Positions 1 through 9,064 of a DNA stretch of 24,854 nucleotides are shown piece by piece. Location of the stretch: the IMG/VR virus record IMGVR_UViG_3300044733_003767, positions 1 to 24,854 of that record, one strand, 5' to 3'. Below the pieces are notes generated by a model that did not search any database, was not told where the DNA came from, and saw only the letters and a program-made list of their open reading frames with translations. The translations under genes were made by a program, and so were the position numbers. Source of the stretch: a virus. Numbering within the stretch: position 1 is the first letter of the stretch; every line of letters starts with the position of its first letter.

Positions 1-819
1 TCGCTCGAGGCGCAGCGCGCGGCGGCCGAACAGGCGGCTGCGGGACAGATCGCCAACATCGGCCAGACCGTAGGGCAGCAGGCCGCGCAGCAAGCGCAAC
101 TGGGACAGTCGGGCGCAGGCCTCTACGGCAACCTTTCGCAGCAGCAGATCGCTGCCGGCCAAGGCTTGGGTCAGCTCGGCGTGGAACAGGCTCGTTTGGG
201 GCAGTCCGCAGCAAACATCTATCAACAAGCCGCGCAGGGCTACGGCAATCTTGCTTCGCAGCAGGGTGCGCTCGCTGGGCAAGAGTCCAACATCCAGCAG
301 AACATCTCCAACCTGCTCATGCAGCAGGGTTCGGGACGCACTGCGGCTGCGCAGGCCCTCGCTGGCATTTACGGCCAGCAGTCGGGGCAGTTCCAAAACA
401 TTGCGCAAGGAATCGGATCGCTTGCCGGTCAGCAGTTTGGAATCGGTCAGCAAACGGCGCAGGGCCTGGGCCAGTTCGGACAGCAGTACGGCCAGCAAGG
501 CTTGCAGCAGCTCGGCATCGGTCAAGCCGCGCAGGGCATGCAGCAGTCCGACATCAACTTCCTCTACAACGTCGGACAGTCGCAACAGGCGTTCAAGCAG
601 CAAGAACTCGATGCAGCACGTGCAACGCAGATGCAGAGCCTATACTCCCCGTACCAGCAGGCGGCCTTCCTCTCCGACATCTATCGCGGCGCGCCGTCCA
701 CACAGATGGCAACATCCGCGGTCAGCCAACCTTCGGCGAGCCCGTTCCAGCAGGCGGCGGGCATCGGATTGGCGGGGTTGTCCGCCGCGGCGGGCGCAAA
801 AGCAGCCGGACTCTTTTAA
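1..819 (+). CDS. Gln/Ala/Gly-rich virion-associated protein, 5' truncated by window edge
   Basis: The reading frame is open from base 1 to the TAA at 817-819, so at least 272 C-terminal residues are present and the true start lies outside the window. Composition is extreme: Gln, Ala and Gly dominate, in irregular repeats built on GQS-A-xx-Y-G-N-L and QQxxxAGQ. Two clear copies are GAGLYGNLSQQQIAAGQ and the longer stretch containing GYGNLASQQGALAGQ. The tail is less repetitive (LYSPYQQAAFLSDIYRGAPS) and ends in a small-residue hydrophobic helix, GIGLAGLSAAAGAKAAGLF. Such Gln/Ala-rich helical proteins beside very large virion proteins occur in podovirus-like phages as internal or tail-associated components; that role is inferred from position and composition. 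It lies 15 bp before the next virion gene, so co-transcription is likely. No catalytic motif was seen. Confidence 0.75.
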   Translation, partial: SLEAQRAAAEQAAAGQIANIGQTVGQQAAQQAQLGQSGAGLYGNLSQQQIAAGQGLGQLGVEQARLGQSAANIYQQAAQGYGNLASQQGALAGQESNIQQNISNLLMQQGSGRTAAAQALAGIYGQQSGQFQNIAQGIGSLAGQQFGIGQQTAQGLGQFGQQYGQQGLQQLGIGQAAQGMQQSDINFLYNVGQSQQAFKQQELDAARATQMQSLYSPYQQAAFLSDIYRGAPSTQMATSAVSQPSASPFQQAAGIGLAGLSAAAGAKAAGLF

Positions 820-834
820 GGGGCCAGGATAATC

Positions 835-2925
835 ATGAAAGACAAGATGATGGACGACTACGAAAACGTCGGCATTATGCAGGGCTTCCTCGACGAGGTT
901 GGCGAGGGAGAGGACGAACGCGAAGAGGAGGAAAACTCCGACGACGCAGTTTCCGCAAAAATGCTCAACCGCCGCGTCGACTCGCCCGAAATCCTTATGA
1001 ACAACCTTCGCGGCGACATGCGCTCGGTCGATGCGCGTCGCGAAGAGCTTGCGGATCTGGTAGGCTACGAGGCCGCGTCCGAAACTCCCGATTCTGTCCT
1101 TGCGATGCTCCAGCCGGTGCTCGCGCAGGGCGGCGGGATCGGCGCGCTGCCCCAATCAGGGCCCATGGCCCAAGGGCCACAACCTCCAATGCCGCCGCCC
1201 CCGGGGGGAGCCATGGGAGCTCCGCCTCCCGGTGCTCCGCCGCTTCCTCCTGGTGGAGCCGCGCCGCCTCCTGGCGGCGATATGGCCGCTCTTCTCGCTG
1301 CTGCCGGTCCTCCCCCTGGGGGCGGAGGGGCACCCGGTGGTCCGCCGATGGGCGGGCCGCCTCCTGGAGGTCCGATGATTGGCCCGGATGGCCAGCCGAT
1401 TCCGCCGGAAGGCCTGCCGCCGATCCAGATGCGGGATGGTGGTTACGTTCAGCGTTTTAGGTATGGGTCCGATGAGGAAGGCGTGACCCCGGACGACGAA
1501 GAAACTTCCTCTATGGGCTATGGCGCGAACCTTTCCCCAGCAATGCTGGGAAGTCTCCTTGGCGCACCGCAAGACTTTGGCCAAGCCGTCAAGGCACGGG
1601 AAAAAGTCTATAGCGACCTTCTCGGAGAAGACAAAGAAGCGAGAAAAGCGCAGATGTTGCTTGCTCTCGCTCAGACGGGACTTCAGTTTGCAGGCAACGT
1701 CGATCCACAAGGTCGTCCACTTCGCGGTTCGTTCATGTCGCGTCTTGCGGGAGCTGCTTCGGGGCTCCCCGGGCAAATCAACCAATTTATCGGCGAAGCA
1801 GATAAGAGCCGTCGTGCGGTACGCATGGCTGCGCTTGAGGCTGTGGAGAAAGAGCGTCTTGAGGACCGTCAGGTAAGAGGCGCTATCTCTCGCGAAATTG
1901 CAAAGGCGCAAGCCAAGGGGTCGGGCGATCTCTTTGGTAAGGGCGGGATGGGGCCGTTCTATACAACGATCACGACCCCGAACCTTGTGCGTGCATGGTC
2001 GGAAGGCGCGTTGAGCGAAGACCAAGACAATCTTGTTGACCTGGCGGTCAACAAAGTCGTCGCGGAGTCAAAACCAAGGACTGTGAGGTATGTGGATGCC
2101 GCGGGGCGCGATCGACAGGAGGACATTCCCGGGGTAGAGCTTCCGCGCTATTTGCAAGAGGCCATTGCTCGCCGCAAGGAGTTTACAGCGACTGGTGGTC
2201 GGCCAATGGTGGATGCGGGTGGTCGGGGCGCAATGATTGGCCCGGATGCAGCCATGGCCCTTGATGAGTTGACCACTGCGTTTGATGCGAGAGATCGGGC
2301 TGTTGCAGCCGAAGAAGGAGCAGGGATTCCCTCGGCCGTTACTCCCGGACCGCAGCCCACAGACCAGCCAGCGCCTGCCCCGGTTTCAGCAGGCAAAGAG
2401 CCTACGCTTTGGGAGATGGCTCCGCTTTTGTCTGACATCGATGTTTTGGAAGCGACGGTTGGTCAGCGTGTACCTACGCAGGGTAGTTTGAACACTCCTG
2501 CACAGATGGCGCAAAGCTATTACAAGAAAAAGGTCAATGATCTTGTTACGTTGTTGCAGAACAGCCCTCGTTTTGCTGAAGGCGAGCGAGAGCAGATCAA
2601 GGCGGAGCTTGGAATGGATCTTTCCGTTTTCAAAGACCAAGACGCCATTCGCAACAACTTCATGGGCGTAGAACGCATGCTTAGAGAAGAGCTTGCTGCT
2701 GCGCGTCGAGATGCGGTAAACCCGGAACTTCCGGGGGAGCGTCAGAAACAAGCGTTGATCCAAATCCCGCAGCTAGAAGACTTTTTGAAAATCCTTGCGC
2801 CTCCAATCTTGCGAGATGAACAAGAATATCGAAGTCTGCCAGTAGGCGCGCCTTTCTTGATTTACAATCCAGAGACGCAGACCTACGTAAAGAAAACCCG
2901 GCAGCGTATTCCCGGTGAACAATAG
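835..2925 (+). CDS. Putative virion structural protein with Pro/Gly-rich segment (696 aa)
   Basis: ATG at 835 follows AAGGGGCCAGGA and lies 15 bp after the upstream stop. The N-terminus is acidic (GEGEDEREEEENSDD). Residues about 105-195 are a low-complexity Pro/Gly/Met segment of PPPPGG, GAPPPG and GGPPPGG runs. Just after it is MRDGGYVQRFRYG, a short motif I associate with structural proteins of environmental phages. The remainder, about residues 230-696, is mixed and mostly helical-looking, with a second Pro-rich linker near residue 500. No enzyme motif or membrane segment is evident. The position between a Gln-rich protein and a 1311-residue protein in a same-strand late operon suggests a tail or internal virion component. 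The family is not identified. Confidence 0.8.
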   Translation: MKDKMMDDYENVGIMQGFLDEVGEGEDEREEEENSDDAVSAKMLNRRVDSPEILMNNLRGDMRSVDARREELADLVGYEAASETPDSVLAMLQPVLAQGGGIGALPQSGPMAQGPQPPMPPPPGGAMGAPPPGAPPLPPGGAAPPPGGDMAALLAAAGPPPGGGGAPGGPPMGGPPPGGPMIGPDGQPIPPEGLPPIQMRDGGYVQRFRYGSDEEGVTPDDEETSSMGYGANLSPAMLGSLLGAPQDFGQAVKAREKVYSDLLGEDKEARKAQMLLALAQTGLQFAGNVDPQGRPLRGSFMSRLAGAASGLPGQINQFIGEADKSRRAVRMAALEAVEKERLEDRQVRGAISREIAKAQAKGSGDLFGKGGMGPFYTTITTPNLVRAWSEGALSEDQDNLVDLAVNKVVAESKPRTVRYVDAAGRDRQEDIPGVELPRYLQEAIARRKEFTATGGRPMVDAGGRGAMIGPDAAMALDELTTAFDARDRAVAAEEGAGIPSAVTPGPQPTDQPAPAPVSAGKEPTLWEMAPLLSDIDVLEATVGQRVPTQGSLNTPAQMAQSYYKKKVNDLVTLLQNSPRFAEGEREQIKAELGMDLSVFKDQDAIRNNFMGVERMLREELAAARRDAVNPELPGERQKQALIQIPQLEDFLKILAPPILRDEQEYRSLPVGAPFLIYNPETQTYVKKTRQRIPGEQ

Positions 2926-2937
2926 GAGCCAGTAAAC

Positions 2938-5900
2938 ATGGCGGAGCCACGACGCGAACCTAGGTTGTTTACCACGGACGATCTTGACCGAATTTTGCAG
3001 CAGACCGCTCCTGGGATGCCGCAACAGGAGGAGGTTCCGCCCGTTCCCGTGGACACCTCGCCGACATTTACCACGAAGAACCTTGAGGGGCTTGGGTATC
3101 AGCCGACCGCGGAAGAGAAAACTCCGACTACGTTGAGCCCCTCCGAACTAACGGAGACCTACGCTACCGGAGCTGCGGCTAAAGGTATTCCAATGCTGGT
3201 GGGCACCACTGCCGGTGCTCGAGCGGGGTTCCTTGCGGGGGCTCCCCTTGTTCCCGCGGCTACGCCACTCATGGGGCCCGCAGCCGCCGCCATTCCTTTG
3301 ATTACTGCGGCTGGAGGAGCTGTCCTAGGGTATCAGGGGACGAAAGCCTTGGCGGATTCGATAGTTGACGAGCCTGTCCTCGGAGATCCCAGGTATGCCG
3401 CGTACGAGGCCGGCGGCACTCTCGGAGAGACACTGGGGATGATTCCTCTGATGTTTTCTGCCCCACAAGCCCTGGCTCCGTTTTTCGGTCCACGGGTTGC
3501 TGGGTGGCTCACTGCCGTAAGCGAGGGCGCGCGCAAGTATCCTAAATCTACCATCCTGGGGGAGACAACGGGCGGCCTGTCGTCGTCGGTGGGAACGTAC
3601 GTCGCGGAAACCAAAAGACCCGGCGATGCAACTTCTCGGTTCTTGTACGAAGTCGGTTTTGGCCTTGCGGATCCCGCAAAACTTTTTCCGTTTGTAACCT
3701 CAAAGGGCTTCGACGTCTTAAAAACGGCGTATTCGTTGCGCAACAAGGCAGGAAGAGAGGCCTACGCTGCTTCTCGCTCTGAACGCGATCTTGACAAGGC
3801 GACTATGCGCTTGATTGAGATCTATCAGCGCCACGGCGAAGATATCCCAGAGTTGATTAAACAACTTGAGGCTCCGTTGCCCGGCGCTCCTGGTGTCACA
3901 TATCAGACAGGGAAGGGAGCAACTAAGACTGGGCCAACAGCCGCTCAAAAGACCGGGTCGTTGGTGCTTGCGCAGCTTGAAACGGCTCTTAGTACGCTTA
4001 ACCCGCAATACGGCGCGGACGTCAGTGAGCAGGGCAAGCAGGCACTGACCGCATACTCGCTTTTGATGCAGAGGCTTAATGAGGTTGGAAGTCCGCAAAC
4101 GTTTCGCGCGGCGGCGACCATGCAGAGAGACCTCATCAAGAACGCCATTAACGTACGTTTCACGAAGGCGATGGACAACGTGCGCCAGAAGGTCCAGGTA
4201 TTTGAGGGGCGCCGAGACACGCCAGAGATTCGTACTCAGATTGGCCGCATTATCAAAGAAGAAGTGATAAATGCGGAAAAGGACGCAAGAGAGGTAGAGC
4301 GGATCCTTTGGACAAACGCCATGGAAGACGCGTTAACCCCAAGGGGAACAAAGCGCGTTTCCGTGATGATTCCGACTTCTCGCGAACTTAACGAGGCCTA
4401 CAACAAAAGAGCCCAGGAAGTTTTGCAGGACATGGTTGCGCTACAGCGCAGGTACGGGAAAGTCGACTTCAATAACGCTCGTCAAGTCTCTCGTTTGACG
4501 GGACAAAAGGCGAAGTCGTTCACCCAGTACCTTAAAGAGAAGACGGGTGGAATTGTTCTGGATTCAGAGTGGATGGCGCGCGATCTAAACGGTCGCACGC
4601 GCCCCGGACTGTTTTTGGCCAATACCCCCGCCAATCGAAGCAGGGCGGGCATGGATGCGCTTCGGGAAGCGGCGTTTGATGGCGGATATTTCACCGGCAA
4701 GCGTAGTTACCGGGACATCACCGATGACGAAATCTTTGATGCGGTTGAGGCAGACACCCCAACAAGCCGTTTCTGGCAAGCGGATGTCCGGGAAAGACTA
4801 GCCGATGCTCAGTCTGAAGCGGATTACCTCATGCAAATGAGGGACGAACTCGACCTGCGCCCGGACATGACCGCGCAACAGATCGCCGCTCGATTGAGAG
4901 CGGTCGACGAGACGCGCCTCAACCAAGGACGAGACGATCTGTTTGTGCCCGTGGGCAAACAGCGAATGTTAACGAGGACGGTGAACGTCCCCAACGTCCT
5001 TGCTCCGAACAATCTCGTCTCGGCCGCGCTTAATCGACTTGACGAAATTGATCCGACCCAAGTACCAAAAGTAGTCCCGCCTGACGTTCTTTCGTTCTTT
5101 AACGAAATTGGACTCACCAAGGACGTTATAGACCGTTATCGCAAGGGGCGAGACGCCGGAGAGAGCGTTGAGCGGCTTCTTCCCCGTGCCGGAGCAATCA
5201 AAGAGATTCCTGTACGCAGGATGATCAACCTCCGCTCTAACTTCTTAGAGCTTGCTCGCGAGGCTTATGGGTCTGGGCAGGCTGCTAACGCCAATTTCTA
5301 CTCGCTGATGGCACAGAACATCCTGAAGGATCTGTCGACGCTGCCGGGCGAGAAATACGATATCGCCAGGACGTATTCCAATGCGTTCAACGACAAGTTC
5401 ACTCGAACCTTTGCTAACAAGCTGCTGCAAACGACACAAAAAGGCGGAGACGCGATTCCGGCCGAGACGCTTATTTCCAACTCGTTCGGGGCTGGAGCAG
5501 ATCGGGTTTCACTGCGGCTATTAGAAATTGAGAACGCCGTTGGCTTCCTCAAACAACAGCTCGATGACGACATCGTTGAGGGACTCGCTAACCCGGATCA
5601 GATCGCGCGCGCCAGAGAGCTTGCAAAGATCTCGGGGGAGAGGGCCTCGTCGATCGACAAGGCACAAAAAGATGTCCTTATGCTTCTTGCCAGCAAGGCG
5701 ACCTATGTCGATCCAAAGACAGATCAATTGCGTGTCAACCCACGCCAGTTAACGCAGTTCGTTACTCAGTATGACGACCTGCTTACCACAATGGGCCTCA
5801 AGGACGACCTGTTAAACGCCAGTCGAGCCGAAAACGCTTTGGCGGGGGTGCTTAATGCAAACAGCCGAATTAACCGAGACATCCGTAACAAGTCAGTACT

Positions 5901-6873
5901 TCCAAAGATTTTGGGCTACGAGAGCTTAACGAAAGCAATCGGTGATGTACTGTCCCCTAACAGCAAAAACCCAACTCGCGGTATGCGAGAACTGTCGCTT
6001 CTTGCGAAAAAGACGGGACAGGAAGCTGTTGACGGACTGAGATCCGGGATTTACGACCACGCATGGATTTCGGCTACTGGCGGCAGGTCAGATGTTTTCA
6101 ATCCCCAGGCTTATTACGACTTTTTCTTTAAGAAGCGGGCGGCGGATCAACCTGCGGTAGCGGATATTTTGAAAAACGCCGGGATTATGAAGCCCGACGA
6201 GCTCAATAACCTTCGGACACTAACCAACCAGATGCGTACGATCGAAGATGCGATGGCAAACCGTCGCACGCTCGAGAACGTCATGCAGGGCTCGGAGGTT
6301 ATGGGCGAGCTTGTCATGCGAGTCGCGGGCGCGAAGATCGGCACCGCAGCCTCTGGTGGCGGCCCCGGAGCACTGATCGCGGCCTCTGCGGGCTCGAAGG
6401 CTATCCGGGACATCTTCGACAAGATGCCGATGGTCATGGTGCGTAAGATCATCGAAGACGCCACGCAGAACCCCGAATTCATGGCGCAGTTATTGAAGCG
6501 CGGCTTAAGCGAGCGCGAGAGACTGCTTTATGCGCGCCGTCTACACTCCTATTTAGTTGCTTCTGGTCTGAACTACGCGGGATACGATGCTCCGCCGGAA
6601 GGGGCCGGACCGGGATCGCGACCGGGTGCTCCGCGCATGCAAGAGTCCGAAATGCGCAGGATTCTAAACAACCCGCAAAATCGTCCGCGGCCCCCGGCTC
6701 CCACGACTCGCGGAATGCCTGGTCTTCCCTCTGGTGGGGGAGGCCCTCCGCCGGCAGGTGGTGGCGCTCCTCCGACGTCGCAAAGCCGGATGATGCTCCA
6801 GCAGCTCTTCCCGAACGATCCGATTACGGGGGCGGCTGCGATGCAGGCGGGGATACCGCCGATGCCTGGCTAA
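2938..6873 (+). CDS. Very large putative internal virion / DNA-ejection protein (1311 aa)
   Basis: ATG at 2938 follows AATAGGAGCC, giving a good ribosome binding site 12 bp after the previous stop. Size and position at the end of the virion operon match the giant internal virion proteins of podovirus-like phages, such as the T7 gp16 class, though no lytic transglycosylase motif was found. Residues about 82-135 and 165-200 are Gly/Ala-rich hydrophobic stretches, and another lies near 1130-1165, consistent with membrane contact during genome ejection (inference). Residues about 530-610 (GGIVLDSEWMARDL, RPGLF, AGMDALREAAFDGGYF) resemble a short region recurring in large phage polyvalent or internal proteins. 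The C-terminus is a Pro/Gly tail like that of the upstream gene. Its last 50 bp overlap the convergent nuclease gene in antisense. Confidence is high as a gene and moderate for the role. Confidence 0.8.
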   Translation: MAEPRREPRLFTTDDLDRILQQTAPGMPQQEEVPPVPVDTSPTFTTKNLEGLGYQPTAEEKTPTTLSPSELTETYATGAAAKGIPMLVGTTAGARAGFLAGAPLVPAATPLMGPAAAAIPLITAAGGAVLGYQGTKALADSIVDEPVLGDPRYAAYEAGGTLGETLGMIPLMFSAPQALAPFFGPRVAGWLTAVSEGARKYPKSTILGETTGGLSSSVGTYVAETKRPGDATSRFLYEVGFGLADPAKLFPFVTSKGFDVLKTAYSLRNKAGREAYAASRSERDLDKATMRLIEIYQRHGEDIPELIKQLEAPLPGAPGVTYQTGKGATKTGPTAAQKTGSLVLAQLETALSTLNPQYGADVSEQGKQALTAYSLLMQRLNEVGSPQTFRAAATMQRDLIKNAINVRFTKAMDNVRQKVQVFEGRRDTPEIRTQIGRIIKEEVINAEKDAREVERILWTNAMEDALTPRGTKRVSVMIPTSRELNEAYNKRAQEVLQDMVALQRRYGKVDFNNARQVSRLTGQKAKSFTQYLKEKTGGIVLDSEWMARDLNGRTRPGLFLANTPANRSRAGMDALREAAFDGGYFTGKRSYRDITDDEIFDAVEADTPTSRFWQADVRERLADAQSEADYLMQMRDELDLRPDMTAQQIAARLRAVDETRLNQGRDDLFVPVGKQRMLTRTVNVPNVLAPNNLVSAALNRLDEIDPTQVPKVVPPDVLSFFNEIGLTKDVIDRYRKGRDAGESVERLLPRAGAIKEIPVRRMINLRSNFLELAREAYGSGQAANANFYSLMAQNILKDLSTLPGEKYDIARTYSNAFNDKFTRTFANKLLQTTQKGGDAIPAETLISNSFGAGADRVSLRLLEIENAVGFLKQQLDDDIVEGLANPDQIARARELAKISGERASSIDKAQKDVLMLLASKATYVDPKTDQLRVNPRQLTQFVTQYDDLLTTMGLKDDLLNASRAENALAGVLNANSRINRDIRNKSVLPKILGYESLTKAIGDVLSPNSKNPTRGMRELSLLAKKTGQEAVDGLRSGIYDHAWISATGGRSDVFNPQAYYDFFFKKRAADQPAVADILKNAGIMKPDELNNLRTLTNQMRTIEDAMANRRTLENVMQGSEVMGELVMRVAGAKIGTAASGGGPGALIAASAGSKAIRDIFDKMPMVMVRKIIEDATQNPEFMAQLLKRGLSERERLLYARRLHSYLVASGLNYAGYDAPPEGAGPGSRPGAPRMQESEMRRILNNPQNRPRPPAPTTRGMPGLPSGGGGPPPAGGGAPPTSQSRMMLQQLFPNDPITGAAAMQAGIPPMPG

Positions 6874-7540
6874 AGCGTTCAACACGCTCGAGCCAGGCCG
6901 CCTTATAACGCTCGAATTCAGCACCGCTGGTGCTGAACTCCTGCGTGCCGCCCGTCTGTAGCGCAATCAGTACGTAGCCGTGTTTGATTGTGGTGCCATG
7001 CACCACATCGTGCGCAAGCGCATAGGCCGCAAGCTGGTGGAAGTAATCCTGAATCCACTCATGCTTCTTCGGCTTCAGCGACTGCTTGAAGTCGACGATT
7101 GCAGGGTTGCCGCGATAGATGCCTACGAGATCCGTGGTCCCCGCATACTTGCCGGGGTAGTAGAGAGGGACCTCAGATCCCCAAATCTCGTTTAAGTTCA
7201 AAAAGTATTCGTTCACGAGCCGATAGCCCATCTCATAGCCCTTCACCATGAGCCAATTGGTAGGGCGCGGCAGATCCCGGTACGCGATCATCCGCTCGAT
7301 GACGTTATGCATATGCGTGCCGACCGCGGCCGCTTCGTTTTTAATCCGGTTCGCTTCTGCCTCACCAACCCTCGCGGCCCACGCGTCAAGGGCGGCCTTG
7401 TCCTTCGTGCCCGAGAGGATCGTGGTGACGCTCGGTAAGGCGTTTGCATTACCGTCGACGTACCGCCGGCCCTCTGGCGAGTCGATGCGCTTGAGCTTTT
7501 CGTACTGATAGAGCTTTCTAATCGGGATCAAATCAACCAT
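6824..7540 (-). CDS. PD-(D/E)XK nuclease, MGME1/Cas4/RecB-like exonuclease (238 aa)
   Basis: The protein carries the ordered motifs of the RecB/Cas4/MGME1 branch of PD-(D/E)XK nucleases. These are LPSVTTIL near residues 35-42, GTHMH (74-78) with the motif I His, an acidic E123 in GSEVPLYY, catalytic-type D137 in AGTTDLVG, D150-F-K152 in IVDFKQ, and Q169-L-A-A-Y173 as the downstream QxxxY motif. It is expected to cut or resect DNA ends in a metal-dependent way, as in phage recombination or end processing. ATG at 7540 is preceded by GAGGTGATGAA within the helicase 3' end. The start overlaps the helicase stop by 13 bp, so translational coupling is likely. The C-terminal PPASQPPP tail is encoded antisense to the large virion gene. 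Nuclease fold assignment is confident; the exact cellular role is inferred. Confidence 0.88.
   Translation of the reverse strand: MVDLIPIRKLYQYEKLKRIDSPEGRRYVDGNANALPSVTTILSGTKDKAALDAWAARVGEAEANRIKNEAAAVGTHMHNVIERMIAYRDLPRPTNWLMVKGYEMGYRLVNEYFLNLNEIWGSEVPLYYPGKYAGTTDLVGIYRGNPAIVDFKQSLKPKKHEWIQDYFHQLAAYALAHDVVHGTTIKHGYVLIALQTGGTQEFSTSGAEFERYKAAWLERVERFSQASAVSPPASQPPP
6914..6940 (+). other. Near-perfect inverted repeat at the convergent gene junction
   Basis: TTCAGCACC (6917-6925) and GGTGCTGAA (6929-6937) form a perfect 9-bp stem around GCT. One mismatch then two more pairs extend it to 6914-6940. It lies 41 bp beyond the stop of the rightward virion operon but inside the leftward nuclease gene, where it encodes the EFSTSGAEFE segment. 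There is no T-tract on either side, so a simple intrinsic terminator is not supported. It could slow rightward transcription or be a protein-binding palindrome. Confidence 0.4.
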
Positions 7541-8979
7541 TTCATCACCTCTTCGCCCATCACCTGGGTCGCGATGTTGATCTTGTCTCGCAGGGCCTTG
7601 ACGATCTTCTCGTCGACCGTCTTGGGCGTGATCAGGTCGATGTACGTCACATTCTTGGTCTGCCCGATACGGTGTGCCCGATCCTCCGACTGCAACCGCT
7701 TCTCGAGGTCGAAACTATTGCTGTAGTACACGACCACATTGGCCGCCGTCAGTGTCAGGCCGTAGCCGCCGGTGCTCGGATTACCGATGAAAAAGCGCAG
7801 TTTGCTCTCGGGGTTCTGGAACTCCGCGACCACCCGCTGGCGCTCGTCCGACTCCGTGTCCCCGTAGTACGTACCGACACTTTCCATGCCGTATTCGCCC
7901 TGAAGGGCCTTCTTGATGGCCTCGATGTCATGCCGGTAGGTGGCCCAGATGATGATCTTTCCGTCCGTCTCTTCGACGATGGACATCAGCTCGTCCACCC
8001 GCTTGTTGGGCAGCGACAGCACGGCCCCGCTGTCGAGCTTGACATGCCCGCAGACGATCTGATGCAGCCGCATCAACTGCGTCAGCGCGTTCACCGTGGA
8101 CATCAGCCCTTCGTTGAACTGCGCCAGCGCCATCGTCTTCATCTCGTTGTACGCCTTGACCTGCTCGTCGGTGAGGTCGACCTCGCGCTTGACATAGAGC
8201 TTGTCGGGCAGATCGAGGCACTCCTCCTTCTTGACACGGAAGCTGAAGCGATCAAGCTTTTCTTTGAGCTCGTCAAGCTTTCGATAGCCGATGATCTGCT
8301 TGAAGCTGTGTGTCGCGACGCGGCGCTCGAAGGTCACGGCATAGCGCGCCTGAAACGCGTAGTAGGACGGTGAGTCCAGGCACGCCTCTGACAGGAACGC
8401 GCACTGTTGATACAGATCAAGGGGCGACTTGGTCACCGGCGAGCCCGTCATGATGCGACGATACTTCGCCGTTTTGCCTGTTTTTTCAGTGTTTTTGCTG
8501 CGTTTGCTGTTTGGCGTCTTGATCGTCGTCGACTCATCGATCGCCATCATCGCGTTGTGGACGAACAAAAACCTTTGAGCAAACTTCGCGCCCTTTGGCG
8601 TCGAGAACGCCTCGATGTTCATCACGAGGATCTTCAAGTCCTCAGTGATCTCGAACAACGAATCAAGGGCCTGCTCTTCTGCCTTGCGTGGCGTTGCTGA
8701 CCACAGCGCCACACGGTGGATCACATGTTCGGGCATGTGCTTCGGTATTTCCGTATCCACCCAGTTGCGGTACACGCCCTTTGGCGCAACGATCAAAGCC
8801 GCGTTAATGCGACCCTGGTCGTATAGCATTGCTATATTGTTGATGAGCATGAAGCTCTTGCCCGTGCCCATATCCGCAAACAATGCAGCGACTTGGTGGT
8901 CCCAGAATCGTTGAAGGTATGCGGCCTGATGCGCAAACGGCTTGTTTTTGAATCGATAAGTCTGTAAGAATTGGCTCAT
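7528..8979 (-). CDS. SNF2-family SF2 DNA helicase/translocase (483 aa)
   Basis: SF2/SNF2 motifs appear in order (ATG 8979 numbering). FAHQ and DMGTGKS (36-42) are the Q-motif-like and Walker A elements, and ALIVAPKGVYRNW is motif Ia. IDEST (146-150) is motif II, DEST rather than DEAH. TGSPVTKSP (177-185) is motif III. Near the C-terminus are GYGLTLTAANVVVYYS (motif V) and SEDRAHRIGQTKNV (motif VI). This layout is typical of SNF2-like proteins in phages, ATP-driven translocases on double-stranded DNA. An in-frame TTG at 9009 is possible, but ATG 8979 follows GAAAGCGAG at suitable spacing and is preferred. It overlaps the downstream PD-(D/E)XK nuclease by 13 bp, suggesting the two act as a helicase-nuclease pair in recombination, replication restart or host DNA degradation (inference). 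Confidence 0.93.
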   Translation of the reverse strand: MSQFLQTYRFKNKPFAHQAAYLQRFWDHQVAALFADMGTGKSFMLINNIAMLYDQGRINAALIVAPKGVYRNWVDTEIPKHMPEHVIHRVALWSATPRKAEEQALDSLFEITEDLKILVMNIEAFSTPKGAKFAQRFLFVHNAMMAIDESTTIKTPNSKRSKNTEKTGKTAKYRRIMTGSPVTKSPLDLYQQCAFLSEACLDSPSYYAFQARYAVTFERRVATHSFKQIIGYRKLDELKEKLDRFSFRVKKEECLDLPDKLYVKREVDLTDEQVKAYNEMKTMALAQFNEGLMSTVNALTQLMRLHQIVCGHVKLDSGAVLSLPNKRVDELMSIVEETDGKIIIWATYRHDIEAIKKALQGEYGMESVGTYYGDTESDERQRVVAEFQNPESKLRFFIGNPSTGGYGLTLTAANVVVYYSNSFDLEKRLQSEDRAHRIGQTKNVTYIDLITPKTVDEKIVKALRDKINIATQVMGEEVMKWLI

Positions 8980-9003
8980 GTTGATCTCGCTTTCTAGCAG
9001 GGC

Positions 9004-9032
9004 TTGCAATCCCTGAAGCGCGAGTCTACACT
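9004..9032 (+). promoter_or_regulatory. Candidate sigma-70-like promoter for the replication operon
   Basis: TTGCAA (9004-9009) and TACACT (9027-9032) are separated by 17 bp, each matching 4 of 6 consensus positions. The pair lies in the short divergent space between the leftward helicase and the first rightward gene, about 20 bp ahead of AAAGGAG. The location is right for a promoter of the whole rightward operon, but the sequence match is only moderate. Confidence 0.45.
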
Positions 9033-9064
9033 AGTCCCAGAACTTGAGAAAGGAGAACTGTCCC

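Noticed and set aside
1156-2025. 289-codon open frame on the - strand opposite the Pro/Gly-rich virion gene
   Set aside because: It is a shadow frame: Arg-rich product, no ribosome site, and the + strand gene is supported by start, spacing and operon context.
7672-8373. 233-codon + strand frame opposite the SNF2 helicase
   Set aside because: The helicase motifs on the - strand are complete and conserved; the + strand product is a His/Leu/Arg-rich mirror of those codons.
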